Shown piece by piece: positions 8,022-16,591 of a stretch of DNA of 64,000 nt; position 1 is the stretch's first letter, and each line of letters starts with the position of its first letter. The stretch is taken from contig DCJS01000029.1 in assembly GCA_002319955.1 (NCBI GenBank), positions 1 to 64,000 of the forward strand, written 5' to 3'. The translations under genes were made by a program, and so were the position numbers. Source of the stretch: Flavobacteriales bacterium UBA1694 (GTDB lineage Bacteria; Bacteroidota; Bacteroidia; Flavobacteriales; Weeksellaceae). The notes under the pieces are model-generated. The model was not told where the DNA came from, did not search any database, and was given only the letters and a program-made list of their open reading frames with translations.

Positions 8022-9374
8022 ATGAAAAACTGTCTTACCCTTCTACTCGCTTTCTTTATGTTTCTTTCGTGTCGCGACGACAATTTCGGAGGCGGCGGAA
8101 ATGAACTTAAGCCCGTTGATTTCACCGTAAGTACCAGCTACGACGCCTCTCTAAAGAGTATGGCATCGGGCGGGGTGAGCGTGGTGCTGACAAACACAAA
8201 TACAGGAGACGTCTACAGCCAGACGAGTAGCGCCGCCGGCGAGGCAAGCTTCACCAAGATTCTTCCAGGCACTTACAACGTTACAGCCTCCCAAACCCTT
8301 TCTCGCGCAGAGTTCACCACTCTTTTTGGGTACGACCCTTTAGAGGAGCAAGTGCAATTCAATGCCGTTCAAGAAAACCTAACGGTCAACGCAAACATAA
8401 GTTCAAGCGCCCTTGAATTAAAGACGGCGCGGTTAGGAAACCTTGTGATTAAGCAAATTTACTATGCAGGGTCCCACACGACGCAAGGCGCCATGTTCCG
8501 CGATCAGTTTATTGAAATCTACAATAACTCAAACGAGACAATCTATGCGGATGGCCTCTACATTGGCCAACTTTATGGCAAAACCAATTCAACGACTTCT
8601 TCTTACACGCTCTCCAATGGGCAATACGACTGGTCCAAATCCCTTAACATGCCCCTTGGAAGTAAAGCAAATACGGACTACGTTTACGCAGATTACGTTA
8701 TTAAGGTTCCAGGCGCTGGCACAACCTACCCAATTGAGCCAGGGACAAGTTTTGTGATTGCAGCCACTGGGGTAAACCATAAAGCCCCTTTAATTGATAA
8801 CTCAGGGGATCCCCTAGAGGTCATCAATCCAGATTTAACAATTGATTTAAGCATTGCTGAATTTGAAGTCTACTTAGGTGATTTTAGAACCAGCATTGGC
8901 GAGAGCGTCTTTCGCTCCGATATTCAAAACCCACTGGTAACCGATATGGCCATTGGGTATTGGGGAATTCCAGGGTACTATAGCAATAACAAAGACTTAC
9001 TAATGGATTCCCTAGGGCGAGACAGTTTCGTGATTTTCCGCTCTGAGGATTTAGGGTCTTACCCTGCCTACACCGATCCGAGCGTCTCGGTAGTTAGTAC
9101 CAACTCAAACTACCTAAAGCAAATACCAAACAGTGCCATTATCGATGGGGTGGAATTACAACATTACAACCCAAATTCTCAGCGCCCTAAAATGCTCGGG
9201 GCTTCCATTGATGCAGGCTCGACACACACGGACGCAGCCTACAACTCCCAAAGTGTCATTCGTAAGGTGAAAACCACGCTTCCAAATGGAAGAAAGGTCC
9301 TTGAGGATACAAATAACAGTACCAACGATTTTATCAAACTTGAAAAAGCAAATCCTAAAGGTTTTGCCAATTAA
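8022..9374 (+). CDS. DUF4876-type surface lipoprotein
   Basis: A 450-residue lipoprotein: signal peptide with lipobox FLSC (Cys17), followed by RDDN, an acidic +2 region like the surface-export signals of Bacteroidota lipoproteins. Residues about 30-115 look like a carboxypeptidase/Ig-type sandwich (GGVSVVLTNTNTGDVYSQ, LPGTYNVTAS). The rest contains FIEIYNNSNETIYADGLYIG, similar to lamin-tail-like repeats, and matches my recollection of DUF4876. It starts 20 bases after the TonB receptor and probably acts as its surface-exposed ligand-binding partner, as SusD does for SusC, although it is unrelated to SusD. No enzyme motif is visible. Confidence 0.7.
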   Translation: MKNCLTLLLAFFMFLSCRDDNFGGGGNELKPVDFTVSTSYDASLKSMASGGVSVVLTNTNTGDVYSQTSSAAGEASFTKILPGTYNVTASQTLSRAEFTTLFGYDPLEEQVQFNAVQENLTVNANISSSALELKTARLGNLVIKQIYYAGSHTTQGAMFRDQFIEIYNNSNETIYADGLYIGQLYGKTNSTTSSYTLSNGQYDWSKSLNMPLGSKANTDYVYADYVIKVPGAGTTYPIEPGTSFVIAATGVNHKAPLIDNSGDPLEVINPDLTIDLSIAEFEVYLGDFRTSIGESVFRSDIQNPLVTDMAIGYWGIPGYYSNNKDLLMDSLGRDSFVIFRSEDLGSYPAYTDPSVSVVSTNSNYLKQIPNSAIIDGVELQHYNPNSQRPKMLGASIDAGSTHTDAAYNSQSVIRKVKTTLPNGRKVLEDTNNSTNDFIKLEKANPKGFAN

Positions 9375-9375
9375 C

Positions 9376-10920
9376 ATGAAGCGATTTCTAATTTGCGTTT
9401 TAACCTCGAAAGCCATCTTCTTCAGCGCGCAGGTGCAGGACACCCTTGTGCTGCCACTCACGCCGCTACATGAGAGTTACGAGCGCCTACAAGAGCAAAA
9501 CCCCTTGCAAGCTTCTAACTTACTGCTAGGAGATTACACCCAAACAACGCTTTCCTACCAGGTCCGTGACGCTGGGTTAAAGCGGGTGCAAACGCCGGAG
9601 CAAACCACGGCCTACCGCTTTAAAGCGAAAGGCCTTTACAATGCAAATGAAAACCTAAGACTCTTTGCCCACTTTGGCTATGAGCATCTGCAAGAAAAAA
9701 ACATGGGCTATAACCTTAGCTCAAGACGCACCGACACGGATCTCGTCCTAAAACCCAACTACCTACTCGTCCCAAAGGCTGCGAACTGGGAAACCCAAAA
9801 CTATGAACTCTTGGGTGGTGCAAGTTTCAAGGCGGGCGAATTTTTATTTGGGGCGCAGGCCCATTACAACGCCCAAAGCTCCTATCGAAAATTAGATCCA
9901 AGACCAGCAGTCCTCACAGCGCATTACGGGGGCACACTAAGGGCCGGATACCAAATAGGTGAGCATCAAGTCTCCGTGAACGGCGGTGTGGGACGAATCA
10001 CAGAAAACAACGACGTTATGGCCGTAAATGAGTACATCAATGCCCCCGCGTATCCAGACACTTTTGTGCGGTTCTCAAACGGGTACGGTCGAGTTATTAA
10101 TTTTCCGTCGTATGCGAATTTCCTATATGAAACAACCACCCACCACTATGGAGCAGGGTATCAATTCACTCAGGGCAGTAGCCAGCTCAATTTAAATTAC
10201 GACTACCGCTATGCCCTGGAAAGCCTTTATGGAAAGGATGCCAACAGTCAAGTATACATCGATCCAGAACTTTTAAGGATGAAATACCGTCTCGTAGAGC
10301 ACGCGATGTTCGGTTCCTATTTGACGCGTCTTGGAAAGCAAAACATTCTGGCGGAGTTTGGTGCAAACCTAAAGACGGGCGACAATTTCAACAAGCAGGA
10401 AGACGCTCAAAATTACCGTATGACCTCCGATAAGTTCTACCTCAAGCTTCAAAGCACCGCCCTCACCAAAAAAGGACTGAACGCTGGGTTTCGTTTCAAA
10501 AATGAATTTCACTTTTTTCGGGCGCAAGATCTTCTAGGCGTTACAGATAAAATTTCGGACAGCTGGACTCTGCAGCTTAGTGTCCTTAGAGAAGTGTATC
10601 AAAATCCAAAAGCGACCCTTAGTCTAGAGCTTGGCGTAAAGCAGTATACCGTCCTTAAAAACGCGTTAGACTTCACCTCAGCATCCTCAAGCAGTTTATT
10701 TTACGATGGGGTGATTCGACCGGACTACCTTTACGACGGACTAAACAAGACCGGCGGCTTTTTAGAAGTCTCATTTCTTGGAAAACTTAAAAAGCAGTCG
10801 AATTATAAGATTTTCGCTAATTTTGAAGGCCTATTTAAAAATGGGAGCGCCACGGAGTTCCCCCATTCATTTCAGCGGCCCTTCAGTTCTGGGGAATTAG
10901 GGCTTGTGATTTATTATTAA
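9376..10920 (+). CDS. DUF6850-type outer membrane beta-barrel protein
   Basis: A 514-residue protein. The start is ATG 9376, one base after the stop of the DUF4876 gene; an open extension further upstream overlaps that gene and is rejected. A signal peptide (MKRFLICVLTSKAIFFSAQ) is followed by repeated amphipathic beta strands with aromatic girdles (for example YRFKAKGLYNANENLRLFAH, LNLNYDYRYALESLYG) and a C-terminus of LVIYY, as expected for an outer-membrane barrel. There is no plug domain, so it is not a TonB receptor. I assign it to DUF6850 from memory of DUF6850 neighbours of DUF4876 lipoproteins. Role unknown: a second pore or a scaffold for the receptor complex are possible. Confidence 0.6.
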   Translation: MKRFLICVLTSKAIFFSAQVQDTLVLPLTPLHESYERLQEQNPLQASNLLLGDYTQTTLSYQVRDAGLKRVQTPEQTTAYRFKAKGLYNANENLRLFAHFGYEHLQEKNMGYNLSSRRTDTDLVLKPNYLLVPKAANWETQNYELLGGASFKAGEFLFGAQAHYNAQSSYRKLDPRPAVLTAHYGGTLRAGYQIGEHQVSVNGGVGRITENNDVMAVNEYINAPAYPDTFVRFSNGYGRVINFPSYANFLYETTTHHYGAGYQFTQGSSQLNLNYDYRYALESLYGKDANSQVYIDPELLRMKYRLVEHAMFGSYLTRLGKQNILAEFGANLKTGDNFNKQEDAQNYRMTSDKFYLKLQSTALTKKGLNAGFRFKNEFHFFRAQDLLGVTDKISDSWTLQLSVLREVYQNPKATLSLELGVKQYTVLKNALDFTSASSSSLFYDGVIRPDYLYDGLNKTGGFLEVSFLGKLKKQSNYKIFANFEGLFKNGSATEFPHSFQRPFSSGELGLVIYY

Positions 10921-10924
10921 GGAT

Positions 10925-12055
10925 ATGAAAAGACTTTTAGTATTTTTCGCGCTTCTCGCTCTAGTCTATTCGTTTAGCTCTTTAAACGGAACTGGATCAG
11001 AAGACCGAGGCATCGATTTAAGAGCTTTATATTCAAGCGGAGACCCATCCACTTGGCCACAGGCCCATCTATTCGACCAGGCGCGTGAAGGCTTTCGAGA
11101 TATTGGGCCGCTCCCTAAGCCAAGCTTACCTAAAAACAACCCGTACTCTAAGGGAAAAGAAGACCTTGGTAAAGCCCTTTTCTTTGACCCAAGACTTTCA
11201 GAGTCGGGGCAGATTTCTTGTGCGAGTTGCCATGATCCCGAACTCATGTGGGCGGATGCAAGGCGCGTTCCCTATGGGCACGACCGTCAATTAGGTCCAC
11301 GAAATACCCCAACGTTATTAAATATTGCCTACGCCACCGCTCAATTTTGGGATGGCAGAGCAAAGGACTTAGAAGAGCAGGTTCGATTCCCGATTGAAAA
11401 TCCACTCGAAATGAACATTCACTCGAAGCTGGCCGTGAAACGAATTGCTAAAATAAAAGCTTACCGTCCGCTCTTTACAGAAGCCTTTGGTGAAGGGAAA
11501 ATCACTTTGGATAAGATTAATAAAGCGATTGCGACTTTTGAGCGTACTCTAATTAGTCCACCTAGTCGCTTTGACCAATTTGTCCAAGGTAAAAAAGAGG
11601 CTCTTAGCGATTCCGAAGTGCGAGGCCTTCATTTATTTAGAACCAAAGCGAACTGCATTAATTGCCACAATACACCCTACTTTTCTGATCAAAAATTCCA
11701 CAACGTTGGTCTTACCTATTTTGATCGTGAGTACGAAGATCTAGGACGCTACGAAATTACCAAAGACAAACAGGACGTAGGGAAATTTAAAACCCCGACC
11801 TTGAGAGAAATATCCCATACGGCGCCCTACATGCATAACGGTTTATTTCCGGATATCAGAGGCGTTATAAACATGTACAATGCCGGAATGCCAAACGAAA
11901 AATACAAACCGAGCGAGCGGGGTATAGAACCTAAAAAATCACCGATGCTCACCTCGCTTAACCTATCAGAAAGCGAAATTACGGACCTTGAAAATTTTCT
12001 TAAATCCCTACATAGTCTGAGATATAAAATGAGAGCCCCTGAGCTCCCCAACTAA
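10925..12055 (+). CDS. Di-haem cytochrome c peroxidase (MauG/CcpA family)
   Basis: A 376-residue periplasmic protein with signal peptide (about 1-21) and two haem c attachment motifs: CASCH with Cys99, Cys102 and His103, and CINCH with Cys244, Cys247 and His248. The two-domain layout and length fit bacterial di-haem peroxidases, which reduce H2O2 with electrons from cytochromes, or, in MauG-like members, oxidise proteins or metal complexes. The sequences RNTPTLLNIAY and FKTPTLREISHTAPYMHNG are characteristic of the family. It starts 4 bases after the DUF6850 gene, so translation is coupled to an outer-membrane receptor operon, an unusual setting for a simple detoxification enzyme. It may process the imported ligand. 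Confidence 0.9.
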   Translation: MKRLLVFFALLALVYSFSSLNGTGSEDRGIDLRALYSSGDPSTWPQAHLFDQAREGFRDIGPLPKPSLPKNNPYSKGKEDLGKALFFDPRLSESGQISCASCHDPELMWADARRVPYGHDRQLGPRNTPTLLNIAYATAQFWDGRAKDLEEQVRFPIENPLEMNIHSKLAVKRIAKIKAYRPLFTEAFGEGKITLDKINKAIATFERTLISPPSRFDQFVQGKKEALSDSEVRGLHLFRTKANCINCHNTPYFSDQKFHNVGLTYFDREYEDLGRYEITKDKQDVGKFKTPTLREISHTAPYMHNGLFPDIRGVINMYNAGMPNEKYKPSERGIEPKKSPMLTSLNLSESEITDLENFLKSLHSLRYKMRAPELPN

Positions 12056-12088
12056 AAAAATAGAAACAAAATCAAAATAAATAAAGTT

Positions 12089-12574
12089 ATGAAAAAATTA
12101 ATCTTACTCACTGGGCTGTTTATAGGCACTCTTAGCCTAAACGCGCAGTCAAGTATTGCCCCGGCTGTAAAAGGTCAGCAGTACGGCTCTGGGGTTAGCG
12201 AAGAGCAAACCTTCGATGTGTACAGCGCCGACAAACTTGTGCGCTCCATGGCGACAACCGACAAACTAGAGAACCTTATTGTCCGCGCTGAAGTTAGTGG
12301 CGTGTGCGAGAAGAAAGGCTGCTGGTTAACGCTTGTGAATGATCAAGACACACGCGTGTTTGTAAAAATGAAGGACTACGCTTTTTTTCTTCCACAAGAC
12401 ATCTTAGGAAAAACAATTCTTCTCGATGCGGATGCTGAAAAGATGGTTACTTCGGTAAAAGAACTTCAACATTACGCTGAGGATGCTGGAAAAAGCAAAG
12501 CTGAAATTGCAAAAATCACAAAGCCTCAAACAGAAATCCGCGTGCTTGCCTCAGGTATAAAAGTCGTTAACTAA
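12089..12574 (+). CDS. DUF4920 exported protein with CxxxxCW motif
   Basis: A 161-residue exported protein with signal peptide (about 1-20). The core carries GVCEKKGCWLTL with Cys73, Cys78 and Trp79, and VFVKMKDYAFFLP after it, which I associate with DUF4920. A paired cysteine motif in the oxidising periplasm could bind a metal such as copper or form a disulfide. It is the last gene of the TonB receptor operon, 33 bases after the peroxidase, and is followed by a strong terminator. Function unknown; metal handling for the peroxidase or receptor ligand is a reasonable hypothesis. Confidence 0.7.
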   Translation: MKKLILLTGLFIGTLSLNAQSSIAPAVKGQQYGSGVSEEQTFDVYSADKLVRSMATTDKLENLIVRAEVSGVCEKKGCWLTLVNDQDTRVFVKMKDYAFFLPQDILGKTILLDADAEKMVTSVKELQHYAEDAGKSKAEIAKITKPQTEIRVLASGIKVVN

Positions 12575-12590
12575 CGAAACGAGTTAAAAG

Positions 12591-12627
12591 TAGAGCTGCC
12601 TTATGTTAGGGCAGCTCTATTTGTTTA
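12591..12627 (+). terminator. Intrinsic terminator of the TonB/peroxidase operon
   Basis: TAGAGCTGCC (12591-12600) pairs with GGCAGCTCTA (12610-12619) across a 9-base loop and is followed by TTTGTTTAA. It also lies at the 3' end of the leftward DUF1801 gene. Confidence 0.75.
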
Positions 12628-12629
12628 AT

Positions 12630-13001
12630 TTAGTATGGCGCGTATTGACAAAGCCAGGAAAGGAGCGTTTCGCGGTGGTGCAAAATCCCCTCCCGAAATT
12701 TAACATGCCGCATCGTTTTACCATCCCCTTCAAGAAGACCATCCAAATCCTCAAATTCCATCGCTCCGGAATAAAACCCTAGAGTCACATGGTTTTTGTG
12801 GCAGGCAAGATAGGCAACAGGCTTAGCTAAGCTAAAAATGGGCCTCGACCATTTGTAGTCTTCAGCTATACCTGGCAAGGCCTCGTGAATAAGCTCGCGA
12901 AGCGCTTGAAGAAGCGCCTTCTGATCTGTTGGAGCCGCCTCTATATAAAGACTCACTTGAGGATTAAATAGGTCCATTGCTTTATCAATTTGATAAGCCA
13001 A
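12630..13001 (-). CDS. DUF1801 (YdhG-like) protein
   Basis: A 123-residue cytoplasmic protein with no signal or membrane segment. Motifs such as LRELIHEALPGIAEDYKWSRP and VAYLACHKNHVTLGFYSGA fit the DUF1801/YdhG family, whose fold resembles frataxin (CyaY). Function is unknown; some relatives have been linked to iron or antibiotic-producing contexts without mechanism. It sits downstream of argS but is separated from it by a terminator, and its 3' end converges on the terminator of the peroxidase operon. No promoter box is obvious in the short upstream gap. Confidence 0.75.
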   Translation of the reverse strand: MAYQIDKAMDLFNPQVSLYIEAAPTDQKALLQALRELIHEALPGIAEDYKWSRPIFSLAKPVAYLACHKNHVTLGFYSGAMEFEDLDGLLEGDGKTMRHVKFREGILHHRETLLSWLCQYAPY

Positions 13002-13041
13002 TTTAAAGAGAATAAACCGAAATTCCTTGAGCTACGTTTAA

Positions 13042-13076
13042 AAAAAAAGCGCAAAGTGTTACTCTGCGCTTTTTTT
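13042..13076 (-). terminator. Terminator of argS, symmetric A/T flanks
   Basis: AAAAAAAGCGCA (13042-13053) pairs with TGCGCTTTTTTT (13065-13076) around an 11-base loop. A runs on one side and T runs on the other allow function in both directions; it ends leftward transcription from argS, whose stop codon is at 13095. Confidence 0.8.
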
Positions 13077-13094
13077 AATGTGTTCAAGGGCCGA

Positions 13095-14855
13095 TTACAT
13101 CCGCTGTACCGTCGATATTCCAAGTAGGCCTAAAGCCTTCTGAATGACGGTTGCTGTCACAAACGAAAGCTCCAATCGAAACTGCTTTTGCTCCTGCTCT
13201 CCAATAAGGATCGGGTTATTTTGATAAAAGGCATTATAAGATTTCACAAGCTCGTACACGTAATTGGCCACATGCGCTGGAGAAAGGCTCTGCGCCGCTT
13301 TTGAAACCACGTCTTTATAATTGGAAAGGACCTGAATGAGTTCCTTTTCATAAGCGTTTAATTCAATTTCAAAAGGCTCGTCTACAGACTTGAACTCCGC
13401 TTTACTTAGCAGGGACTGAATGCGTGCGTACGTGTACTGAATAAAAGGTCCGGTGTTGCCATTAAAGTCAATACTCTCCTTAGGGTTGAAAAGCATTTTC
13501 TTTTTCGGATCTACTTTTAGCATGAAATACTTTAGAGCTCCCAGTCCAACCTTAGTATAGGAGTCTTCCTTCTGCGCCTCAGTAAGGGACTCTAACTTTC
13601 CAAGCTCTTGCGATTTTTCTTTGGCCGTCAGATACATTTCCTCCATAAGCTCGTCTGCATCCACAACGGTTCCTTCTCTGGATTTCATCTTTCCTTCTGG
13701 AAGCTCCACCATCCCATAGGATAAATGGTAGAGTTGATCTGCCCAGCTGTAGCCTAACTTCCCTAAGATTTTAAAGAGAACCTGGAAATGGTAATCCTGT
13801 TCATTCCCCACTGTAAAGATGAGCTTATCGATTGAATTGTTCTTAAAGCGCTCAACGGCGGTCCCTAAATCCTGAGTCATATAAACTGAGGTTCCATCGG
13901 AGCGAAGTAGGAGTTTTTCATCTAAGCCTTCCTGAGTGAGATCGACCCATACCGACCCGTCGTCTCGTCTCGTGAAGGTTCCTTCATGAAGTCCCTTTTG
14001 AATAATATCTTTCCCGAGAAGGTAGGTGTTACTTTCATACTGCACCTGATCAAAATCGACACCAAGTGTTTTATAGGTTTGTCCAAATCCTTCATAAACC
14101 CATTGGTTCATCTTTTCCCAAAGCGCACGAACTTCTGGACTCCCTTTTTCCCAATCAAGGAGCATGCGTTGGGCTTTTTTAATGGATGGGGCCTCCTTCT
14201 TCGCCTCAGCCTCTGAAAGGCCTGAAGCCATTAATTCTTTAATTTCAGCTTTGTATTGTTGATCAAAGGCCACATAGTAATTTCCTACAAGTTTATCCCC
14301 TTTTAGTCCAGTAGACTCTGGTGTTTCACCAAGACCTGACTCTTGCCAAGCCAGCATGGACTTACAGATATGAATTCCTCGGTCATTAATGATTTGAGTT
14401 TTCAAGACCTCATAACCAGCTTCCTTTAAGATCGCCGCAACCGAAAAACCAAGAAGGTTATTTCTCACGTGTCCGAGGTGCAACGGCTTATTTGTATTTG
14501 GCGAGGAGTACTCAACCATCACCGACTGGTTTTTAGCTTCAATTTTATTTAAGCCCTCTTTGGTGGCTCGAAGTTCTTGTACGAAAAACTCATTCTTTAG
14601 AGTTAAATTTAAAAACCCTTTGACCACATTAAACCCAGAGACAAAATCCGTGTTCCCGGTGAGGGCTCCACCAAGTTCAAGCCCGAGTAAGTCTGGACTT
14701 TTTTTCAAAAGTTTCACGAGTGGGAAAATGACCACTGTGAAATCCCCTTCAAAATCCGTCTTGTTGTCTTGCACTTCAAGTGTCACGTCATTTATCTGGT
14801 ATAGGTTCTGAATAAGATCCGAGAGTTTCTTCTGTATTGTGGCTTTAATTGTCAT
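13095..14855 (-). CDS. argS: Arginyl-tRNA synthetase
   Basis: A 586-residue class I aminoacyl-tRNA synthetase that charges tRNA-Arg. The N-terminal Add-1-like domain is followed by the ATP-binding motif HLGH at 126-129, the KMSKS equivalent KMKSREGT, and a DALR-type anticodon-binding C-terminal domain ending in LGISTVQRM. Length is normal. The frame remains open to a TTG at 14876, but that TTG is part of the promoter -7 box TATATTTG; the ATG at 14855 starting MTIKATIQKKL is the correct start, 18 bases downstream of the box. Monocistronic: flanked by its own promoter and a strong terminator. Confidence 0.95.
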   Translation of the reverse strand: MTIKATIQKKLSDLIQNLYQINDVTLEVQDNKTDFEGDFTVVIFPLVKLLKKSPDLLGLELGGALTGNTDFVSGFNVVKGFLNLTLKNEFFVQELRATKEGLNKIEAKNQSVMVEYSSPNTNKPLHLGHVRNNLLGFSVAAILKEAGYEVLKTQIINDRGIHICKSMLAWQESGLGETPESTGLKGDKLVGNYYVAFDQQYKAEIKELMASGLSEAEAKKEAPSIKKAQRMLLDWEKGSPEVRALWEKMNQWVYEGFGQTYKTLGVDFDQVQYESNTYLLGKDIIQKGLHEGTFTRRDDGSVWVDLTQEGLDEKLLLRSDGTSVYMTQDLGTAVERFKNNSIDKLIFTVGNEQDYHFQVLFKILGKLGYSWADQLYHLSYGMVELPEGKMKSREGTVVDADELMEEMYLTAKEKSQELGKLESLTEAQKEDSYTKVGLGALKYFMLKVDPKKKMLFNPKESIDFNGNTGPFIQYTYARIQSLLSKAEFKSVDEPFEIELNAYEKELIQVLSNYKDVVSKAAQSLSPAHVANYVYELVKSYNAFYQNNPILIGEQEQKQFRLELSFVTATVIQKALGLLGISTVQRM

Positions 14856-14873
14856 TCTATAAGGTTTGAATTG

Positions 14874-14881
14874 CAAATATA
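14874..14881 (-). promoter_or_regulatory. -7 box of argS
   Basis: On the minus strand the bases read TATATTTG, an exact TAnnTTTG match, 18 bases before the argS ATG. It lies just past the terminator of the SusCD operon. Confidence 0.65.
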
Positions 14882-14887
14882 CAGCAA

Positions 14888-14928
14888 ATAAAAAAAAACA
14901 GTACAGATACTTTAAGCATCTGTACTGT
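14888..14928 (-). terminator. Terminator of the SusC-SusD operon
   Basis: ACAGTACAGAT (14898-14908) and ATCTGTACTGT (14918-14928) are perfect 11-bp arms with a 9-base loop. Read leftward the hairpin is followed by a run of T (the A run at 14888-14898). It insulates argS from the SusCD operon. Confidence 0.85.
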
Positions 14929-14978
14929 CTTTAAAATTCAGATTAAAAATTTAATTCTCAATCTAAAACAATTATAAT

Positions 14979-16583
14979 CTAGTTATTATCCCAAATTAAC
15001 GGTGTATCCATCTTATCACCTCCAATTGCGCTAGCAGCAGCATTGTAATTATCAACGTTCAGAGTCTGAATTACAGTTGGGTAGTAAAGTCTTGTTGGTA
15101 GATCCGTAAGACCATCAATAAGTGAAATGAATGTGTAAGTTGAAGCGCCACCTGCTGGTGTATTAAGCGCCCCAGTTTCACCTGGAAGTAGTAAAATACT
15201 AGTGTTCGGGAATCCTGTTCTTCTATACTCAGCCCACGCTTCGTAAGGTTGCATGAATAAGGCTACCCATTTCTGAGTCATTACGGTCTCTTGTGTCGCC
15301 ACTGGTAAGCCAGCAACAAAGACTGCTATGTCAGCTGCAGGAACACCCCACTTCTGCATAGAAGCCGTAACGGCTTTGCGGTAATTTACATCACTCCAAC
15401 CGTTTGCTTCAGAAAGTAAAAATTCTACCTCAGAGTATTCCATTAGGATCTCGGTGTAATCTTTTTTGTAAACATTATTAGAGAAGAAGTTAGCACCTCC
15501 AGATTGTGAAGTTGAGAGTGATTGATCTAGACCATACGGCTGTCCAACATATAAAGCTGGATCAAATTGATCAATGGCATTGCCATCTGCATCAACATAA
15601 GCTCCTGAGGAAAGTAAAGGCCCTTTGACCGTTCCAATTGGTGAGGCATATTGGAATAATCTTGGATCCGCTCCGTAGTTCCCTACGTTGCCTTTTAAGA
15701 CATCAATCAGAGTTTTAGCAACCGAGAAATCAGATCTTGTTCTAAAGTCATTGTACATAGGAGATGGATTCACTAGGGAATTTTCATAAGTCACGCCAAC
15801 ATTGTCAGCATTTGACGTCATCACCCCTGCAGCAATCGCTTCAGCAATATGAGCTTCGGCACCTGGAACCACACCTTTTACTCGAGTCGCTACTTTTAAT
15901 CTAAGTGAGTTTGCAAATTTCTTAAGTTTTGCAGCGTCACCGAATAAAACGTCCCCACTTGTAAAAACGACACCTGGCTTAGTCATTGCAGCAGCTTCTT
16001 TAAGCTCTTTCATGATGTCAGCATAGACTTTCGCTTGTGGTGCAAAAACTGGCTTAAGAGTTTCCTGAACCGCTAGGGCCTGGAAGTCTGGATCTACGGT
16101 TCCATAAGAATAGTATGGAATGTCACCAAACGTATCAGCCAATTGTAAGAAAACATAAGCAAGCATTACTCTTGAAGCCGCAATCTGATTTTCATTTGCT
16201 CCGTATGCACTCGTTGTCTGGGCTGTTGCAGGATCTGTGTTAAGATCAATAATCTTCTTATAGTTTGACGCCGCGGCGTACAAGTTTCTCCAAAGTGCGT
16301 CTCCACTAGTTAGACGGTATTGGTAACGGTCTTCTTCCGTGTAGTTAGTCTGTGCGGAATGTTGCACCCAAGGAAGAGTCACACGCCCAGACTCAAAAGA
16401 GTTTCTTGTAGCGTCAGTGACCATCTTATTGGCCGCATTAAATACACCATAGCTTAAAGGTGTTTGCGTCGCGTTCGGGTTATCATTGATAGCCTCGAAA
16501 TCCTGAGTACACCCGATCGAAACGACGCCGATGAGGGCCGTAGCAAGTATGGTTTTCGATAGGTTTAATATTCTATTTTTCAT
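14979..16583 (-). CDS. SusD/RagB-family nutrient-binding outer membrane lipoprotein
   Basis: A 534-residue lipoprotein: lipobox SIGC with Cys25, followed by TQDFEAINDNPN, the usual SusD opening. The layout matches the SusD-like_2 branch: helical TPR-like segments (MLAYVFLQLADTFGDIPYYS, about 148-167) and the conserved ILMEYSEVEFLLSEA region followed by WVALFMQPYEAWAEYRR. It caps a SusC-type barrel and delivers oligomers; SusD-like_2 members without nearby glycosidases may serve peptides or other ligands. It lies 8 bases after susC in one operon, with a strong terminator downstream. There are no carbohydrate-active enzymes or sigma/anti-sigma genes nearby, so the substrate is open. Confidence 0.9.
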   Translation of the reverse strand: MKNRILNLSKTILATALIGVVSIGCTQDFEAINDNPNATQTPLSYGVFNAANKMVTDATRNSFESGRVTLPWVQHSAQTNYTEEDRYQYRLTSGDALWRNLYAAASNYKKIIDLNTDPATAQTTSAYGANENQIAASRVMLAYVFLQLADTFGDIPYYSYGTVDPDFQALAVQETLKPVFAPQAKVYADIMKELKEAAAMTKPGVVFTSGDVLFGDAAKLKKFANSLRLKVATRVKGVVPGAEAHIAEAIAAGVMTSNADNVGVTYENSLVNPSPMYNDFRTRSDFSVAKTLIDVLKGNVGNYGADPRLFQYASPIGTVKGPLLSSGAYVDADGNAIDQFDPALYVGQPYGLDQSLSTSQSGGANFFSNNVYKKDYTEILMEYSEVEFLLSEANGWSDVNYRKAVTASMQKWGVPAADIAVFVAGLPVATQETVMTQKWVALFMQPYEAWAEYRRTGFPNTSILLLPGETGALNTPAGGASTYTFISLIDGLTDLPTRLYYPTVIQTLNVDNYNAAASAIGGDKMDTPLIWDNN

Positions 16584-16591
16584 CTTCTTAA

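Noticed and set aside
9286..9375. A 30-codon N-terminal extension of the DUF6850 gene
   Set aside because: It lies inside the DUF4876 gene and would place the signal peptide internally; ATG 9376 gives a normal one.
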